Notes: generated by a model from the sequence alone, not told the origin. Shown: positions 35,054 to 46,576, counted from the first letter of the stretch. The stretch: DNA of 64,000 bases from Methyloceanibacter sp. wino2 (GCF_003071365.1 NZ_CP028960.1:1488001-1552000), one strand, 5' to 3'. A program made the numbers and translations.

Positions 35054-35097
35054 GGACTATCTCAAATTAAATTCGGATCATTCATCGATGATAGTCC
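35054..35097. promoter_or_regulatory. Inverted repeat in the AraC-SDR divergent promoter
   Basis: An 8-bp inverted repeat (GGACTATC at 35054-35061, GATAGTCC at 35090-35097) flanks an AT-rich centre; half-site centres are about 36 bp apart. Its location between the regulator and the SDR suggests an operator. The reading is inference. Confidence 0.4.
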
Positions 35098-35148
35098 TGA
35101 TCATGCGCGATATCTCCGTCTCGTCAACAGCGAACACAGGAGATCGGC

Positions 35149-35892
35149 ATGAACACTATTCTCATCACGGGTTGCTCGTCCGGCTACGGACTGGAGACCG
35201 CGCGGCACTTCCACAGGCAAGGCTGGAACGTGGTCGCCACCATGAGGCGCCCGCGAAACGACCTCTTTTCCGCGGCCGACCGCATCCGCATTCTGCCGCT
35301 GGACGTCACCGACGCCGAAAGCATCGCGGAGGCCGTTGCCGCGGCCGGGCCGATCGACGTGCTGGTCAACAATGCCGGCATCGGCGTTGTCGGGGCCTTC
35401 GAGGCGACGCCGATGGCGCATATCCGAAAGGTCTTCGAGACGAACACGTTCGGCACGATGGCCATGACCCAGGAGGTGATCCCGCAGATGCGCGCCCGGC
35501 GCTCCGGCGCGATCGTGAACGTCACCTCGAGCGTCACCTTGGCCCCGATGCCGTTGGCAGCGGCCTACACGGCCAGCAAGCAGGCCATCGAGGGCTTCAC
35601 CGGCTCGTTGAGCCACGAACTCGGCGCGTTCGGTGTGCGGGTCCGATTGGTCGAGCCCGGCTACGCGCCCACCACGCGCTTTGCCGCGAACACGGACATC
35701 GACGTGACCGCTCTCATCCCCGAAGCCTATGCCGGTTTCGCCGCCCCGATCTTTGAAGCCTATGCGCGCCCGGCGATGACGACGAAGGAAAGTGACGTGG
35801 CCGAGGCCGTGTGGCGGGCCGTGAACGATACGACCGGCGAATTGCGTTACGCGGCTGGGGACGATGCGGTGGCTTTGGCCCAGGCAAGTTGA
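35149..35892 (+). CDS. Short-chain dehydrogenase/reductase
   Basis: NAD(P)-dependent oxidoreductase of 247 residues. The cofactor motif is ILITGCSSGYGLETARHFHRQG (TGxxxGxG), with NNAGIG and the catalytic region YTASKQAIEGFTGSL (Tyr and Lys), while Ser lies in NVTSSV. Ordinary classical SDR length. The Arg after strand 2 (MRRPRND) hints at NADP preference. Start supported by AGGAGATCGGC. It is controlled probably by the divergent AraC regulator; the substrate is unknown. Confidence 0.9.
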   Translation: MNTILITGCSSGYGLETARHFHRQGWNVVATMRRPRNDLFSAADRIRILPLDVTDAESIAEAVAAAGPIDVLVNNAGIGVVGAFEATPMAHIRKVFETNTFGTMAMTQEVIPQMRARRSGAIVNVTSSVTLAPMPLAAAYTASKQAIEGFTGSLSHELGAFGVRVRLVEPGYAPTTRFAANTDIDVTALIPEAYAGFAAPIFEAYARPAMTTKESDVAEAVWRAVNDTTGELRYAAGDDAVALAQAS

Positions 35893-35984
35893 TCGTGGGA
35901 TAGCCGGTCATGGAGACCCATGGCCGGCCGCTCCAGAAATGGCCGGCTCGACCGGACCGGGTGGTCAGGGGATCGTGCGGCACA

Positions 35985-36074
35985 TGGCGGAGAGAGAGGG
36001 ATTCGAACCCTCGAGACGGTTACCCGCCTACACGCGTTCCAGGCGTGCGCCTTCGACCACTCGGCCATCTCTCC
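35985..36074 (-). tRNA. tRNA-Ser (GGA anticodon)
   Basis: Reading the minus strand, the 90-nt sequence starts GGAGAGATGGCCGAGTGG and ends with TCTCTCC, discriminator G and an encoded CCA. The acceptor stem GGAGAGA pairs fully with TCTCTCC. The anticodon loop CTGGAAC gives GGA, which reads UCC/UCU serine codons. A long variable arm (TAGGCGGGTAACCGTCT region) is present as expected for tRNA-Ser, and the T-loop is GGTTCGAATCC. The D-loop starts with GCCGAGTGG. Confidence 0.96.
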
Positions 36075-36247
36075 ATCAGGGCGCTTCGCGAAGCGCCGCA
36101 CTATAGCGAAGCGCGTTTCCCGTTCAAGCGAGCGAATGGGCCTTTCGGCAACGAATTCGCAGACGCTTGACCTGCCATTTGAACCGGAAAGGCGGATCGC
36201 GTATCAAAGCGGAAATGCGTTAACGCTATCGGAGCGATTTTCCGCCC

Positions 36248-36565
36248 ATGCGCTTTGTCCTACGAACACTCGGTATCTGGCTACTGTTGCTGGCCATGGT
36301 CGCGGCCGTCGTCGACGCTACGAAGAGCCTGGCGGGCGGCGGGGCCTGGGCGGTCACGCCGCTCGGCGAGCAATGGCGCCAGCTCTTCCCGGAAATGCTC
36401 GACGGTTTCCGTCAGTGGGTGATCAACACCGTGGGCGACTGGCTGTGGGACCCGATCCTGCTGTCGATCCTCGCCGCGCCGACCTGGGTCGTGTTCGGCA
36501 TCCTCGGCGTCTTCCTCTATTGGCTGGGGCAGAAGCGCAAAGAGGTCGAGGTTTTCATCAACTGA
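36248..36565 (+). CDS. Small inner-membrane protein of unknown function
   Basis: Unrecognised protein of 105 residues with two membrane helices: an N-terminal one (TLGIWLLLLAMVAAVVDA) and a C-terminal one (SILAAPTWVVFGILGVFLYWLG), with a conserved-looking amphipathic loop between them (GGGAWAVTPLGEQWRQLFPEMLDGF). Similar small proteins are common in rhizobia next to housekeeping genes. A weak ribosome site (GGAGCG) lies 11 nt upstream. It is followed by msrA after about 50 bp, possibly on one transcript. Confidence 0.7.
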   Translation: MRFVLRTLGIWLLLLAMVAAVVDATKSLAGGGAWAVTPLGEQWRQLFPEMLDGFRQWVINTVGDWLWDPILLSILAAPTWVVFGILGVFLYWLGQKRKEVEVFIN

Positions 36566-36618
36566 CGCTCGCGCAAGGTTGATCGCCGCCCGCGCTGAAT
36601 TCCGCCAGGGGAGTCACC

Positions 36619-37275
36619 ATGTTTGGGTTCATGAGAAAGTCCCTGTCGATCCCCAGCGCCGCGGAGGCCATGACCGGCCGCGATCATGAGATCCCGACGG
36701 CGCAGACTCATTTCGTCAACGGCGCGCCCCTGAAGGGTCCTTACCCGCAAGGCGCGCAGATGGCGCTGTTCGGCCTCGGCTGTTTCTGGGGCGCGGAGCG
36801 GAAGTTCTGGCAGTTGCCCGGCGTGCTCGTCACGGCCGTGGGCTATGCCGGCGGGCCGACGCCCAACCCCACCTATGACGAAGTGTGCACCGGACGGACC
36901 GGCCATACGGAGGCGGTGTTCGTGGTGTTCGACCCCAACGAGATCAGCTACGAAGACCTGCTTAAGGTCTTTTGGGAGAGCCACGACCCGACGCAAGGCA
37001 TGCGCCAGGGCAACGACGTGGGCACCCAATACCGCTCGGCCATCTACACGTTCTCGGACGACCAGGCCGAAGCCGCGAAGAACTCGAAGGCGATGTACGA
37101 GACGGCGCTGAAGGCAAACGGCAAGGGCGCCATCACGACCGAGATCGCCCCTGCGCCGACCTTCTATTTTGCGGAAGCCTACCACCAGCAATATCTGGCC
37201 AAGAACCCGGCCGGCTATTGCGGCCTCGGCGGCACGGGTGTCACCTGCCCCATCGGAACCGGCGTCGAAGCCTAG
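36619..37275 (+). CDS. msrA: Peptide methionine (S)-S-oxide reductase MsrA
   Basis: Antioxidant repair enzyme of 218 residues that reduces methionine-S-sulfoxide in proteins. The catalytic motif is GCFWGAER with nucleophile Cys55; GYAGG and [11 protein letters not shown] follow, and AYHQQYL near the C-terminus is the conserved substrate-side element. The resolving Cys region is [14 protein letters not shown], with two Cys close to the C-terminus. Start with GGGGAG 5 nt upstream. It has no signal peptide, so cytoplasmic. Convergent with trpS. Confidence 0.94.
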   Translation: MFGFMRKSLSIPSAAEAMTGRDHEIPTAQTHFVNGAPLKGPYPQGAQMALFGLGCFWGAERKFWQLPGVLVTAVGYAGGPTPNPTYDEVCTGRTGHTEAVFVVFDPNEISYEDLLKVFWESHDPTQGMRQGNDVGTQYRSAIYTFSDDQAEAAKNSKAMYETALKANGKGAITTEIAPAPTFYFAEAYHQQYLAKNPAGYCGLGGTGVTCPIGTGVEA

Positions 37276-37288
37276 CTCCCGACGAAGC

Positions 37289-38335
37289 CTAACTTCTAAT
37301 GAAGCCGATGATGTCCTTGGTCTTGGCCAGGATGGGATCGGCCACGCTGTGCGCGCGGGCCGCGCCGTCGGCGAGAATGCGATCGATCTCCACCGGGTCT
37401 GACAGCAGCCGGCGCATCTCATCGCCGATGGGCGTGAGCTTGTCCGTCGCCAGTTCCACCAGCGCCTTCTTGAAGGCCGAGAACTCCCCGCCGCCAAAGT
37501 CCGTGAGCACGGCGCCCTTGTCCGTCCCGGCCAGCGCCGCGTAGATGCCGACGAGATTGTCGGCCTCGGGGCGCTCTTTGAGGCCGGCCACCTCGGACGG
37601 CAGCGGCTCGGGATCGGTCTTCGCCTTCCTGATCTTCTTGGCGATCGTGTCCTGATCGTCGGTCATGTTGATCCGGCTGAGATCGGACGGATCGGACTTC
37701 GACATCTTCTTGGTGCCGTCGCGGAAGCTCATCACGCGCGTGGCCGCGCCCGCGATGACGGGCTCGGGCAGCGGGAAGAAGCCGCCGGGATAGCCGGCGC
37801 GCGCAATCGTCTCGGCGAAGTCGTTGTTGAACTTCTGAGCGATGTCGCGGGCGAGCTCGATATGCTGCTTCTGGTCCTCGCCCACCGGGACATGGGTCGC
37901 GTGATAGAGCAGCACGTCGGCCGCCATCAGGTTGGGATAGATATAGAGCCCGGCGGAGGCCTTCTCGCGATCCTTGCCCGCCTTCTCCTTGAATTGGGTC
38001 ATGCGGTTGAGCCAGCCGATCCGGGCGACGCAGTTCAGGATCCAGGCAAGTTCGGCATGGCCCGAAACCTGGCTCTGATTGAAGATCGTGCTCTGCTTCG
38101 GGTCGATCCCAGCGGCGATATAAGCGGCCGTGACCTCGCGCGTGTTGTGGGTCAGTTCGTCCGGGTCCTGGAACACGGTGATGGCGTGCAGGTCCACCAC
38201 GCAGTACAGGCACTCGTAGTCCGCCTGCATCTCCACGAAGCGTTTGATCGCGCCGAGATAGTTGCCGAGATGGAGATTGCCGGTCGGCTGCACCCCGGAA
38301 AAGATGCGCGTCTTATGTGTCGGTGTGTCTTGCAT
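37289..38335 (-). CDS. trpS: Tryptophanyl-tRNA synthetase
   Basis: Class I aminoacyl-tRNA synthetase of 348 residues that charges tRNA-Trp. The HIGH-like motif is [14 protein letters not shown] and the KMSKS motif is present as GTKKMSKS. Length and domain order are standard for the bacterial type. It is separated from the CoA lyase by about 100 bp and stands in the trpS-(CoA lyase)-murJ-glnD-mutS cluster; in many rhizobia trpS directly follows murJ, so the CoA lyase is probably an insertion into that order. Confidence 0.95.
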   Translation of the reverse strand: MQDTPTHKTRIFSGVQPTGNLHLGNYLGAIKRFVEMQADYECLYCVVDLHAITVFQDPDELTHNTREVTAAYIAAGIDPKQSTIFNQSQVSGHAELAWILNCVARIGWLNRMTQFKEKAGKDREKASAGLYIYPNLMAADVLLYHATHVPVGEDQKQHIELARDIAQKFNNDFAETIARAGYPGGFFPLPEPVIAGAATRVMSFRDGTKKMSKSDPSDLSRINMTDDQDTIAKKIRKAKTDPEPLPSEVAGLKERPEADNLVGIYAALAGTDKGAVLTDFGGGEFSAFKKALVELATDKLTPIGDEMRRLLSDPVEIDRILADGAARAHSVADPILAKTKDIIGFIRS

Positions 38336-38434
38336 ATTCTCGCCCTAAACCACGCCGGGTTATGGCGTGGGGCAGGCGCGCACGCAAGACCGCTCTGCTC
38401 AGGAGGCCTGTCTTGTCCGTACTGACCGGCCCGG

Positions 38435-39325
38435 CTAGCCGAGTGACGCTTCCAACTCTCTGATCTGATCGGCGATTTCCACCACGCGTTGGGCCATGGA
38501 GAAATGCAGCCGTTCGACCATGTGGCCTTCAACCACGATGACGCCTTTCTTCTCGTTCTCCGGCCGGCCGAACGCGTCGATGACCTTGCGCGACCATTCG
38601 ACCTCTTCGGTGCTCGGCGAGAAGATCTCGTTGCACGGGCCGACTTGCGTCGGGTGGATCAGCGTTTTGCCGTCCATACCGAGAATGCGGCCCTTCTCGC
38701 ACTCGTCGCGGAACCCTTCCATGTCGCGGAAGTCGTTGTAGACGCCGTCGATGATGTCGAGCCGGTAGGCGCGCGCAGCAGCGAGGGTCATGGCGAGCCA
38801 GGGCACCACGGCGAAGCGGTCATGCAGCGCGCGGGCGCGGCTCTCCTTGATGAGGTCGTTGGTGCCCATCACGAGGCAGTCGAGCCGGTTGTCGTCGTAG
38901 ACGGCTCTGGCGGCAATGGTGCGGGCGTTGAGGATCGCCATGGGCGTTTCCATCATGGCCCAGAGCCGCACCTTCTTGGGCGCATGCACGCTTTGCAGCA
39001 GCTTCGCGGCGGAGATGATGTCGCCGGAGTGGATGACTTTCGGGATGAGGATGGCGTCCGGCGCGGCCACGCAGGCAGCCATGATGTCCGCCGCGCCCCA
39101 GGGAGTCTCGAGCGCATTCACGCGGATCACGACCTCGCGGCCGCCATAGCCGCCATCGGCAACGGCGGCGCAGACCTGCTCCCGGGCCATGACCTTGTCG
39201 TCGGGCGCGACGGCGTCTTCCAGATCGAAGATCAGCGCATCGGCCGGGATCGTCTTGGCTTTTTCCAGGGCCCTGGCGTTGGAGCCGGGCATATAGAGCA
39301 CGCTGCGGCGCGGACGACCTGCCAT
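38435..39325 (-). CDS. HpcH/HpaI-type CoA ester lyase (CitE/malyl-CoA lyase-like)
   Basis: Enzyme of 296 residues in the CitE-like family that cleaves or forms beta-hydroxyacyl-CoA esters, such as L-malyl-CoA, beta-methylmalyl-CoA or citramalyl-CoA. Landmarks are RRSVLYMPGSNARALEKAKTI, DALIFDLEDAVAPDDK (acidic Mg/CoA site), EVVIRVNAL, LWAMMETPMAILNA (Glu for metal) and GKTLIHPTQVGPCNEIFSP. Malyl-CoA lyase of methylotrophs (serine cycle) is one possibility, but no serine-cycle gene is adjacent, so the substrate is undecided. Start at 39325 (MAGRPRRSV) has TTGGGGGAA upstream. Confidence 0.9.
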   Translation of the reverse strand: MAGRPRRSVLYMPGSNARALEKAKTIPADALIFDLEDAVAPDDKVMAREQVCAAVADGGYGGREVVIRVNALETPWGAADIMAACVAAPDAILIPKVIHSGDIISAAKLLQSVHAPKKVRLWAMMETPMAILNARTIAARAVYDDNRLDCLVMGTNDLIKESRARALHDRFAVVPWLAMTLAAARAYRLDIIDGVYNDFRDMEGFRDECEKGRILGMDGKTLIHPTQVGPCNEIFSPSTEEVEWSRKVIDAFGRPENEKKGVIVVEGHMVERLHFSMAQRVVEIADQIRELEASLG

Positions 39326-39412
39326 TCGAGTTCCCCCAAGTGATTGCGCGGATATATTGCACTGCAACATAGCCGCGGCGCAACAGGGGGAGAGGCCGTT
39401 CCTTGGTCTAAT

Positions 39413-40972
39413 TCAGCGCCCTAGGAGGTCCTTGACGAAGGTCCGGGGCTTCACGGCGCCCGTGAGCGTGCCGATGGCGAAATAGAGCGCGAGCCCAAAA
39501 GCGATGAGCGCGGTCAGGGCAACAATCTGCAGAAGGAGTCCGTAACCCGGATCGAAATAGGGCTGGAGCGCGGAGGCCGCCCACCACAGGCCAAGCCCCA
39601 TGGCGGTACTGGCAAGGACGATGCCGAGAAAAGCCGAGCGAAAGCGCTGGTCCAGAATGAACTCGCCCCGTTTCCTCAAGGCCCCGGCGAGCAAAACCAC
39701 GTTGATCCAGCCCGACAGGCTCGTGGCGAGTGGGATACCGGATGGCCCGAGCACGTAGAACAGCACGACGGAGAGCACGGCCCCCAGCGTCATGGCGATC
39801 CCCGAATAGATCATCGGCGTCTTGGTGTTCTCGCGAGCGAAGAAGCTCGGCTGCAGGGCCTTTACGATCACATAGGCCGGCAGCCCCAGCGACAGCATCG
39901 CCAGCATCCCCGCCGACGCTTGGGCATCGGTCGCGGTGAAGGCGCCGCGCTCGAACAGCACGCGGATGATGGGCTCGGCGCACACGAACATGGCAACGGC
40001 CGCCGGCACCGTCAGCAGCAGCGAAAACTCCAGCGCCCTGTTCTCGCTGTCCACAACGGCGTCATGATCACCCGACCGCAGCTTGTGGCTGAGATCCGGG
40101 AGCAGCACGACGCCGACCGCGACCCCGATAAGACCGAGCGGCAGTTGGAAGATGCGATCCGCGTAATACAGCCACGACACGACACGGCCTTCGAGACTGG
40201 CCACGATGGTTGCAATCACAATCGAGATCTGCGCCATGCCGCCGGCAATGATGCCGGGGATGGCGAGGTGCACGAGCCGCTTCATGTCGTCGGACCATTG
40301 CGGCCGCTCGAGCTTCAGCCGCAACCCCGTGCGGAAGGCGGCGAAGACGACTATGGCGACCTGCAGCAGGCCCGAGACGGCCACACCCCAAGCAAGCGCG
40401 ACGCCCGCGACCGTATCTTGACCATATCCCGTCGCGATGAGGCCGAGCAGCACGGAGATCAGGACGAAGTTCAAGATGCTCGGCGCGAAAGCGGCGGCGG
40501 CGAACTTGCCAAGCGTATTGAGTAGGCCCGTGTACAGCGCGACCCAGGACATGAAGAGAAGGTACGGCATCGCGATCCGCACCAGCAGAACGGTTAGGCG
40601 GAACTTGTCCGGATCCTCCGCAAAGCCGGGTGCGAGAAGCAGGACGAGCCAAGGTGCAGCGATCTCCGCCAAGAGCACGACCAAGACCAAAACGGCCGTC
40701 AGCCCGGCCAGCGCCTTGGCGGCGTAGTCCTTGGCGGCCTCTTTCCCGGCCTCATGGAGCTTCTTCGTGTAGAGCGGAATGAAGGCCGCGTTGAAGGCGC
40801 CCTCGGCAAAAATGCGGCGGAACATGTTCGGCACGCGCAGCGCGACGAAGAACGCATCCGAGATGGCCGAGGCGCCGAGAACGGCGGCGATCAGAATATC
40901 CCGCACGAAACCGAGCAGGCGGCTGATGACGGTCATGCCGCCGACGGTTGCGAACCCGCGATAGAGCGTCAT
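39413..40972 (-). CDS. murJ: Lipid II flippase MurJ
   Basis: Essential inner-membrane flippase of the MOP family (519 residues, about 14 membrane helices) that moves lipid II from cytoplasm to periplasm for peptidoglycan synthesis. The N-terminal helix contains TVGGMTVISRLLGFVRDI and FRRIFAEGAFNAAFIPLY, both strongly conserved in MurJ/MviN. It lies downstream of glnD with 50 bp between, the normal alphaproteobacterial order mutS-glnD-murJ. Confidence 0.94.
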   Translation of the reverse strand: MTLYRGFATVGGMTVISRLLGFVRDILIAAVLGASAISDAFFVALRVPNMFRRIFAEGAFNAAFIPLYTKKLHEAGKEAAKDYAAKALAGLTAVLVLVVLLAEIAAPWLVLLLAPGFAEDPDKFRLTVLLVRIAMPYLLFMSWVALYTGLLNTLGKFAAAAFAPSILNFVLISVLLGLIATGYGQDTVAGVALAWGVAVSGLLQVAIVVFAAFRTGLRLKLERPQWSDDMKRLVHLAIPGIIAGGMAQISIVIATIVASLEGRVVSWLYYADRIFQLPLGLIGVAVGVVLLPDLSHKLRSGDHDAVVDSENRALEFSLLLTVPAAVAMFVCAEPIIRVLFERGAFTATDAQASAGMLAMLSLGLPAYVIVKALQPSFFARENTKTPMIYSGIAMTLGAVLSVVLFYVLGPSGIPLATSLSGWINVVLLAGALRKRGEFILDQRFRSAFLGIVLASTAMGLGLWWAASALQPYFDPGYGLLLQIVALTALIAFGLALYFAIGTLTGAVKPRTFVKDLLGR

Positions 40973-41022
40973 GGATGCTGCGCCATCTGCACGCGGGACT
41001 TAGGAGTAATCGGGGCCAGGGG

Positions 41023-43836
41023 TCACAATACCTCCAGCTCCGGCTCTTGGGTTTCTACAAGCACGCGGGTCAGGCGCTCGCGGATGAGGGACTCGCGGCT
41101 CGAACTCCTGATCTTCTTGCCGGTCAGGTCCGTCACATAAAACACGTCCACGGCCTTCTCGCCGAAGGTCGCGATATGCGCCGACGCAATGTCGAGATTG
41201 AGGTTCGATATTTCGCGCGTGATCTCGTACAGCAGGCCGGGACGGTCGAGCCCGTTGATCTCGATCACCGTCAGCGCATCGGACAGCGTGTTGTCGATAA
41301 TCACTTGCGGCTCGACGGAGAAGGCGGACAGGCGCGAGGTGCTCAGCACCTTCGCCTTGATGACATCGACCACGTCGGTTTCGCCCATGAGCATGCGCTC
41401 GATGGAGTTCGCGATCTTCCGGGCGCGCCGCTCCTCGTCCTCGGCGTGATCGAACTCGCGCTGGAGATGGATGGTGTCGAGGGCCATGCCGTCGCGCGTC
41501 GTCGAGATCTGCGCATCGGCGATGTTGGCGCCGGCGCCCGTACAAGCACCGGCCACCATGGCAAGCAGCCAGGGATGGTTCGGCGCAAGCAGGGTAAGCT
41601 GCGTGACCCCGCGGAACGCATCCGTCGCAATGTGCGTCGCAATCACGCTGTTCTGCTGCTCCGCCGAGCGCATGAGTTCGGCGTGCTCCACGATGACGTC
41701 GAGATCGGTCCGGAGCCAGTAGGCCGGATAGTGCCGGTCGACGAAGCGGTCCAGCTCCTCTCGAGGCCAGTCGGCGAGTCTCTCGCGCAAAGCTCCTTGC
41801 GTCCGCTGCAGCCGCTGCGACCGCGTAAGCTCCGTGTGCCCCCCGCCGAGGATCGGCTCAACCTCGTAATAGAGTGTCCGCAAGAGCTGCCCTTTCCAGC
41901 CCGTCCAGGTCCCGGGCCCGACGGCGCAGATGTCGCAAACCGTCAGAATAAGAAGCAGTTTGAGCCGCTCCCGGCTCTGCACGATCGCGACGAAATCGCT
42001 GATCGTCTTCGGATCGTTGAGGTCGCGGCTCTGTGCGAACAGGCTCATGGTGAGGTGCTGCTCGACGAGCCAGGACACCGTCTCGGTCTCCGATGGCGTT
42101 AACCCCAAGCGCGGGCACAATTCGCGGGCTATGCGCGCCCCGGCGATGGAATGGTCCTCGTCGCGCCCTTTGGCCACGTCGTGGAGCAGCGCCGCAACAT
42201 AGAGCGCGCGGCGGTTATCGATGGTCTTGATGATCTCACTCGCGAGCGGGTGCTCTGCGGCCAGTTTTCCACGCTCGATGGCATCGAGATAGCCGACCGT
42301 ACGGACCAGATGCTCGTTGACCGTGAAGTGGTGATACATGTTGAACTGCATCATCGACACGACCCGCCCCCACTCGGGCAGAAAGCGGCCGAGCACGCCG
42401 GCTTCGGTCATCTTGCGCAAGGCGACTTCCGGATCGCGGGCCGATGTCAGCAGCTTCAGGAACAACTTGTTGGCGGTCGGGTCCTGGCGCAGGTCTTCGT
42501 CGATGTAACGAAAGTTCGCGCGGATCTGGCGCAGCACTTCGGGCGACAGCGCGGCCTGGCTCTCGTCCGCCACTACGAAGAGCCGGATGAAGTTCACCGG
42601 GTCGGTCTTGAAGGCGTCCTTGGCGACCGCGGAGATCCGGCCGTTGTCGATTCGGAAGTCGGACGTCCGACGCAGCTTGGCGCGGCGGCGCCAATCGAAC
42701 GGCGCCAGGAGCGCATCGAGCGAGGGGACCGACTTCAGCTGTTTGAGCTCGAGCGCCGTACACACGATGCGCGTTAACTGGCCCACCTCCAGCGCGATCA
42801 TAAAGTAGTGCTTCATGAAGCGCTCGACACCACTGAGGCCCGCGTGATCCCGATAGCCGAGCCTTTCGGCCATCGCGCGCTGCAGATCGAAGCTCAGCCG
42901 GTCTTCTTCCCGGTCCGTCAGAAAGTGCAGGTGACAGCGGACCGTCCACAGAAAGAACTCGCAGCGGCGAAAGCTGGCATATTCGGCATGCGTGAAAACG
43001 CCGGCCTCGACGAACTCCTCCTCGGCCTGATCGGGATAAATGTGCTTGGCCAGCCAATGCAGCGTGTGCAGATCGCGCAGGCCGCCCGTACCTTCCTTGA
43101 TGTTCGGTTCGACGAGGTAACGGGACGCACCCGAGCGCGAATGGCGCGCGTGCTGCTCGGCGAGCTTCGCCTCGACGAACGCGCGCGCATCCACATCGAG
43201 CACTTCGCGGCGATAGCGGTGCAGAAACTCGGCGAAGAGCTTCTCGTCGCCGAGGATCAATCGCGCATCGAGCAGCGCCGTGCGGATCGTCATATCGGCC
43301 ATGCTGAGCCGCACACATTGGCTGATCGTGCGCGCTGCATGTCCCACCGTGAAGCCGAGGTCCCACAGCAGATACAGAATGTATTCCGCGACGCTCTCAC
43401 CCCAGGCGGTCTGCTTGTAGGGGAGCAGGAACAGCAGGTCGATGTCGGACCCCGGCGCGAGCAGGCCACGCCCGTAACCGCCTTGTGCGACCACGGCCAT
43501 GCGCTCCGACTTGGACGGGTTTTCGGCCCGGTAGACGTGGCGCGTGGTGAAGTCGTAAGCCAGCCGGATCAACTCGTCCTGAAAGGCGGACAGGCCCGCG
43601 GCGCAGGCGCGGCCGTCCCCGTCGTCGTCCAGCTGGGCCTTCGCCAATGCGCGGGCCTCTTCCACCCGTGGCTTGAGGAACTCGACCAGCGCCGCACGCA
43701 TCTGCATGTCTTGGCCGGCATGCTTGCGCGCTACGGCATCTGCTTCTTCGCGCAACAGGTCGAAATCGAAATAAGGAGATCTTTTGATAACGGCTTGGTC
43801 CATAGAGGCAGACTTTAGCATAACCACGCTAGGCAT
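41023..43836 (-). CDS. glnD: Bifunctional PII uridylyltransferase/uridylyl-removing enzyme GlnD
   Basis: Nitrogen sensor that uridylylates and deuridylylates PII in response to glutamine, 937 residues. Domains in order: nucleotidyltransferase with GGYGRG (119-124) and [10 protein letters not shown] carrying the catalytic Asps; central HD phosphohydrolase with [16 protein letters not shown] near residue 555; then two C-terminal ACT domains that sense glutamine. The first ATG at 43836 overlaps the mutS stop and has GGAAG 4 nt upstream; a start at 43803 ([14 protein letters not shown]) is also possible. It is translationally coupled to mutS. Confidence 0.94.
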   Translation of the reverse strand: MPSVVMLKSASMDQAVIKRSPYFDFDLLREEADAVARKHAGQDMQMRAALVEFLKPRVEEARALAKAQLDDDGDGRACAAGLSAFQDELIRLAYDFTTRHVYRAENPSKSERMAVVAQGGYGRGLLAPGSDIDLLFLLPYKQTAWGESVAEYILYLLWDLGFTVGHAARTISQCVRLSMADMTIRTALLDARLILGDEKLFAEFLHRYRREVLDVDARAFVEAKLAEQHARHSRSGASRYLVEPNIKEGTGGLRDLHTLHWLAKHIYPDQAEEEFVEAGVFTHAEYASFRRCEFFLWTVRCHLHFLTDREEDRLSFDLQRAMAERLGYRDHAGLSGVERFMKHYFMIALEVGQLTRIVCTALELKQLKSVPSLDALLAPFDWRRRAKLRRTSDFRIDNGRISAVAKDAFKTDPVNFIRLFVVADESQAALSPEVLRQIRANFRYIDEDLRQDPTANKLFLKLLTSARDPEVALRKMTEAGVLGRFLPEWGRVVSMMQFNMYHHFTVNEHLVRTVGYLDAIERGKLAAEHPLASEIIKTIDNRRALYVAALLHDVAKGRDEDHSIAGARIARELCPRLGLTPSETETVSWLVEQHLTMSLFAQSRDLNDPKTISDFVAIVQSRERLKLLLILTVCDICAVGPGTWTGWKGQLLRTLYYEVEPILGGGHTELTRSQRLQRTQGALRERLADWPREELDRFVDRHYPAYWLRTDLDVIVEHAELMRSAEQQNSVIATHIATDAFRGVTQLTLLAPNHPWLLAMVAGACTGAGANIADAQISTTRDGMALDTIHLQREFDHAEDEERRARKIANSIERMLMGETDVVDVIKAKVLSTSRLSAFSVEPQVIIDNTLSDALTVIEINGLDRPGLLYEITREISNLNLDIASAHIATFGEKAVDVFYVTDLTGKKIRSSSRESLIRERLTRVLVETQEPELEVL

Positions 43837-46576
43837 CGTCTTCCAACAGCGCCCGCAGGCGATACAGCGCCTCGATGGCCTCTTTCGGCGTCATGGCGTC
43901 CGGATTGAAGCCCCGCAGCGCCTCTTCCAGCCTGGACGGCGACGAAGCCGCTTCTTGCGCCGCGGCCGCCTGAAACAGCGGCAGATCGCCGGCAAGATCG
44001 GTGGGTTTGGGACGGCCGTCGGCCTTTTCCAGCTCGGCGAGGACCGCGCCCGCGCGCTTCAATACCGGCGCTGGCAGCCCCGCCAGCTTGGCCACATGGA
44101 TACCATAGGACCGGTCGGCGGCACCCATTTTCACCCGGTACAGGAAGACGATCTCCTCACGCCATTCCTTGACCTCGACGGTCGCGTTGGCGGCATGCGG
44201 GAGCCTGTCCGCAAGCGCCGTCAGTTCGTGATAGTGGGTCGCGAACAGCACGCGCGACTTGTTGACCTCATGAAGATATTCGAGCGCGGCCCACGCAATC
44301 GACAACCCGTCGAAGGTCGCCGTGCCGCGTCCGATTTCGTCGAGCACCACGAAGGACCGGGGCGTCGCCTGGTTCAGAATCGCGGCGGTCTCGACCATTT
44401 CGACCATGAAAGTGGAGCGACCGCGCGCAAGATCATCCGCGGCGCCGACGCGGCTGAAGAGCCTGTCGACAAGGCCGATATGGGCGGACTTCGCCGGTAC
44501 GAATGCGCCCGCTTGCGCCAACACCACGATCAGTGCGTTCTGGCGCAGAAACGTCGATTTGCCGCCCATGTTGGGGCCTGTGACCACGAGCGCACTCGGA
44601 GCCTCGTTGCGGTCGCCCTCACCGCCGCATAGCCGGCAATCGTTGCCGATGAAGTCGCCGGCCTGCTCGCGCCGCAAGGTCTGCTCCACCATCGGGTGAC
44701 GGCCCTCCTCGATCGCAAACACGGCGCTGTCGTCAACGCGGGGGCGCACATAGCGCAATTCGACCGCGAGCTCCGCGAGCCCCGCATAGTGATCGAGTTC
44801 GGCCAGCGCGGCGCTGGCCGCCGACAGTTGCCGCTCCGCGGCCATGACCTCGGCCGTGAGCTTGGCGAAGATCTCGAGTTCCAGCGCCAGCGCCCGGTCG
44901 GCGGCGGATGTGATCTTGGACTCAAGATCCGAGAGTTCGGTCGTCGAGAATCGCACCGCGTTCGCCATGGTCTGGCGGTGAATGAAGGTTTCCGCATGCG
45001 GCGGCGCCGTGAGCGTCGGCGCATGGAGCGCGGTAACCTCGACGAAATAGCCGAGCACGTTGTTGTGCCGGACCTTGAGCGACTTGATGCCGGTGGCCTC
45101 GGCATACGTCGCCTGCAAGCCGGCGATGACTTTGCGGCTGCCATCGCGCAAGGCGCGCAGCTCATCGAGACCGGCATCGTATCCGGGCTGCACGAAGCCT
45201 CCATCCCGCGCATTGACGGGCAACTCTTCGGCAAGGGCGGCAGACAACGACGTCGCCACGTCCGCCGGCGCTTGCGCCAGGCGTTCGGCGATCCCCATCA
45301 GTTCGCGCGGCAGGCCCAGCGCGTCGCCGGCGCTGAGGAGCCGGGCCGCGAGCGCGTGCGCCGCCCCGATTGCAGCGCCCACAGCGCCGAGATCGCGCGG
45401 CGTACCGCGGCCGAACGCGAGGCGTGAAAGCGAACGGGCGAGGTCCGGCGCGGCTTTCAAGGCATCCCGCAGGTCCTGACGCAGGCGCGGCTCGTCGGCG
45501 AGATAGCCCACGGCGTCGAGCCGGGCGTTGACCAGGGCAACGTCCGTGAGGGGGCTGGAGATGCGGCTGGCCAGTTCGCGCGCGCCGGCCGCCGTGACGG
45601 TCCGGTCGATCGCCGCCAGAAGACTGCCCGCCCGCGTCCCTTGGTTCGACCGGACGAGTTCGAGATTGGTGCGCGTCGCCGCATCGATCAGCAGCAGCCG
45701 GTCCGCCGATTCCCGGCGCGGCGGACGCAAGAGCGGCATGCGGCCGACCTGGGTGAGCTCCACATAGGTGAGGAGACCGGCAAGCGCCGCGAGTTCCGCC
45801 CGCGAGAAATCGCCGAACGCGTCGAGCGTCGCTACGCCGAGACGCTCTTTCAGCGCGCGCTCGCCGCGAGCCGAATCGAAATGGGCGCGCGGGCAGGGCG
45901 TGAGCGCAGCCCCGGCTTCATCGATGCGCGCACGGATGTCGGCATCGCTCGCGAGATCCTCGCCGACGAGGACCTCACCGGGGCGGATGCGCGCCAGCTC
46001 GCCCGGTATGTCCGTGAGTTTGCAGGTCGCCGCGATCAACTCGCCCGTCGAGATATCGATCGAGGCGAGCGCCAGACGCGGCTCGGCGCCGTCGCCTTGC
46101 GGCTCGCGGAACAGGGCCGTGAGGAAGTTGTGGGCGCGCGCATCCAGCAGCGACTCCTCGGTCAGCGTTCCGGGCGTCACCAGGCGCACGACGTCGCGGC
46201 GGACGACCGCCTTCGCGCCCCGCTTCTTGGCCTCGGCCGGGTCTTCGGTTTGCTCGCACACGGCGACGCGGTGACCCAGCGCGATGAGCTTCTGCAGATA
46301 GTCATCGGCGGCATGGACGGGTACGCCGCACATGGGAATGTCCTCGCCGAGGTGTTTGCCGCGCTTGGTGAGCGCGATCCCGAGCGCGCGCGAGGCAACC
46401 GAGGCGTCCTCGAAGAACATCTCGTAGAAATCGCCCATGCGATAGAAGAGGAGGCTGTCGGCGTTGGCGGCTTTGATTTCGAGGTACTGCGCCATCATCG
46501 GCGTGACGCCTTCGGGCGCGCGGAACGGCTCTTTCGTACCGCCGATCATCGTGCCTGTTTCCGCGTCTGTCTTCAT
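43829..46576 (-). CDS. mutS: DNA mismatch repair protein MutS
   Basis: Mismatch-recognition ATPase of 915 residues. The N-terminal domain has GDFYEMF, the Phe-x-Glu motif that inserts at the mismatch. The ATPase domain has Walker [14 protein letters not shown] and the signature [17 protein letters not shown]. Start at 46576 is an ATG overlapping the stop of the upstream gene in ATGA, indicating translational coupling; a longer frame exists but would overlap that gene more. Downstream, the glnD start overlaps its end. The intact gene gives no sign of a mutator state. Confidence 0.94.
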   Translation of the reverse strand: MKTDAETGTMIGGTKEPFRAPEGVTPMMAQYLEIKAANADSLLFYRMGDFYEMFFEDASVASRALGIALTKRGKHLGEDIPMCGVPVHAADDYLQKLIALGHRVAVCEQTEDPAEAKKRGAKAVVRRDVVRLVTPGTLTEESLLDARAHNFLTALFREPQGDGAEPRLALASIDISTGELIAATCKLTDIPGELARIRPGEVLVGEDLASDADIRARIDEAGAALTPCPRAHFDSARGERALKERLGVATLDAFGDFSRAELAALAGLLTYVELTQVGRMPLLRPPRRESADRLLLIDAATRTNLELVRSNQGTRAGSLLAAIDRTVTAAGARELASRISSPLTDVALVNARLDAVGYLADEPRLRQDLRDALKAAPDLARSLSRLAFGRGTPRDLGAVGAAIGAAHALAARLLSAGDALGLPRELMGIAERLAQAPADVATSLSAALAEELPVNARDGGFVQPGYDAGLDELRALRDGSRKVIAGLQATYAEATGIKSLKVRHNNVLGYFVEVTALHAPTLTAPPHAETFIHRQTMANAVRFSTTELSDLESKITSAADRALALELEIFAKLTAEVMAAERQLSAASAALAELDHYAGLAELAVELRYVRPRVDDSAVFAIEEGRHPMVEQTLRREQAGDFIGNDCRLCGGEGDRNEAPSALVVTGPNMGGKSTFLRQNALIVVLAQAGAFVPAKSAHIGLVDRLFSRVGAADDLARGRSTFMVEMVETAAILNQATPRSFVVLDEIGRGTATFDGLSIAWAALEYLHEVNKSRVLFATHYHELTALADRLPHAANATVEVKEWREEIVFLYRVKMGAADRSYGIHVAKLAGLPAPVLKRAGAVLAELEKADGRPKPTDLAGDLPLFQAAAAQEAASSPSRLEEALRGFNPDAMTPKEAIEALYRLRALLEDDA

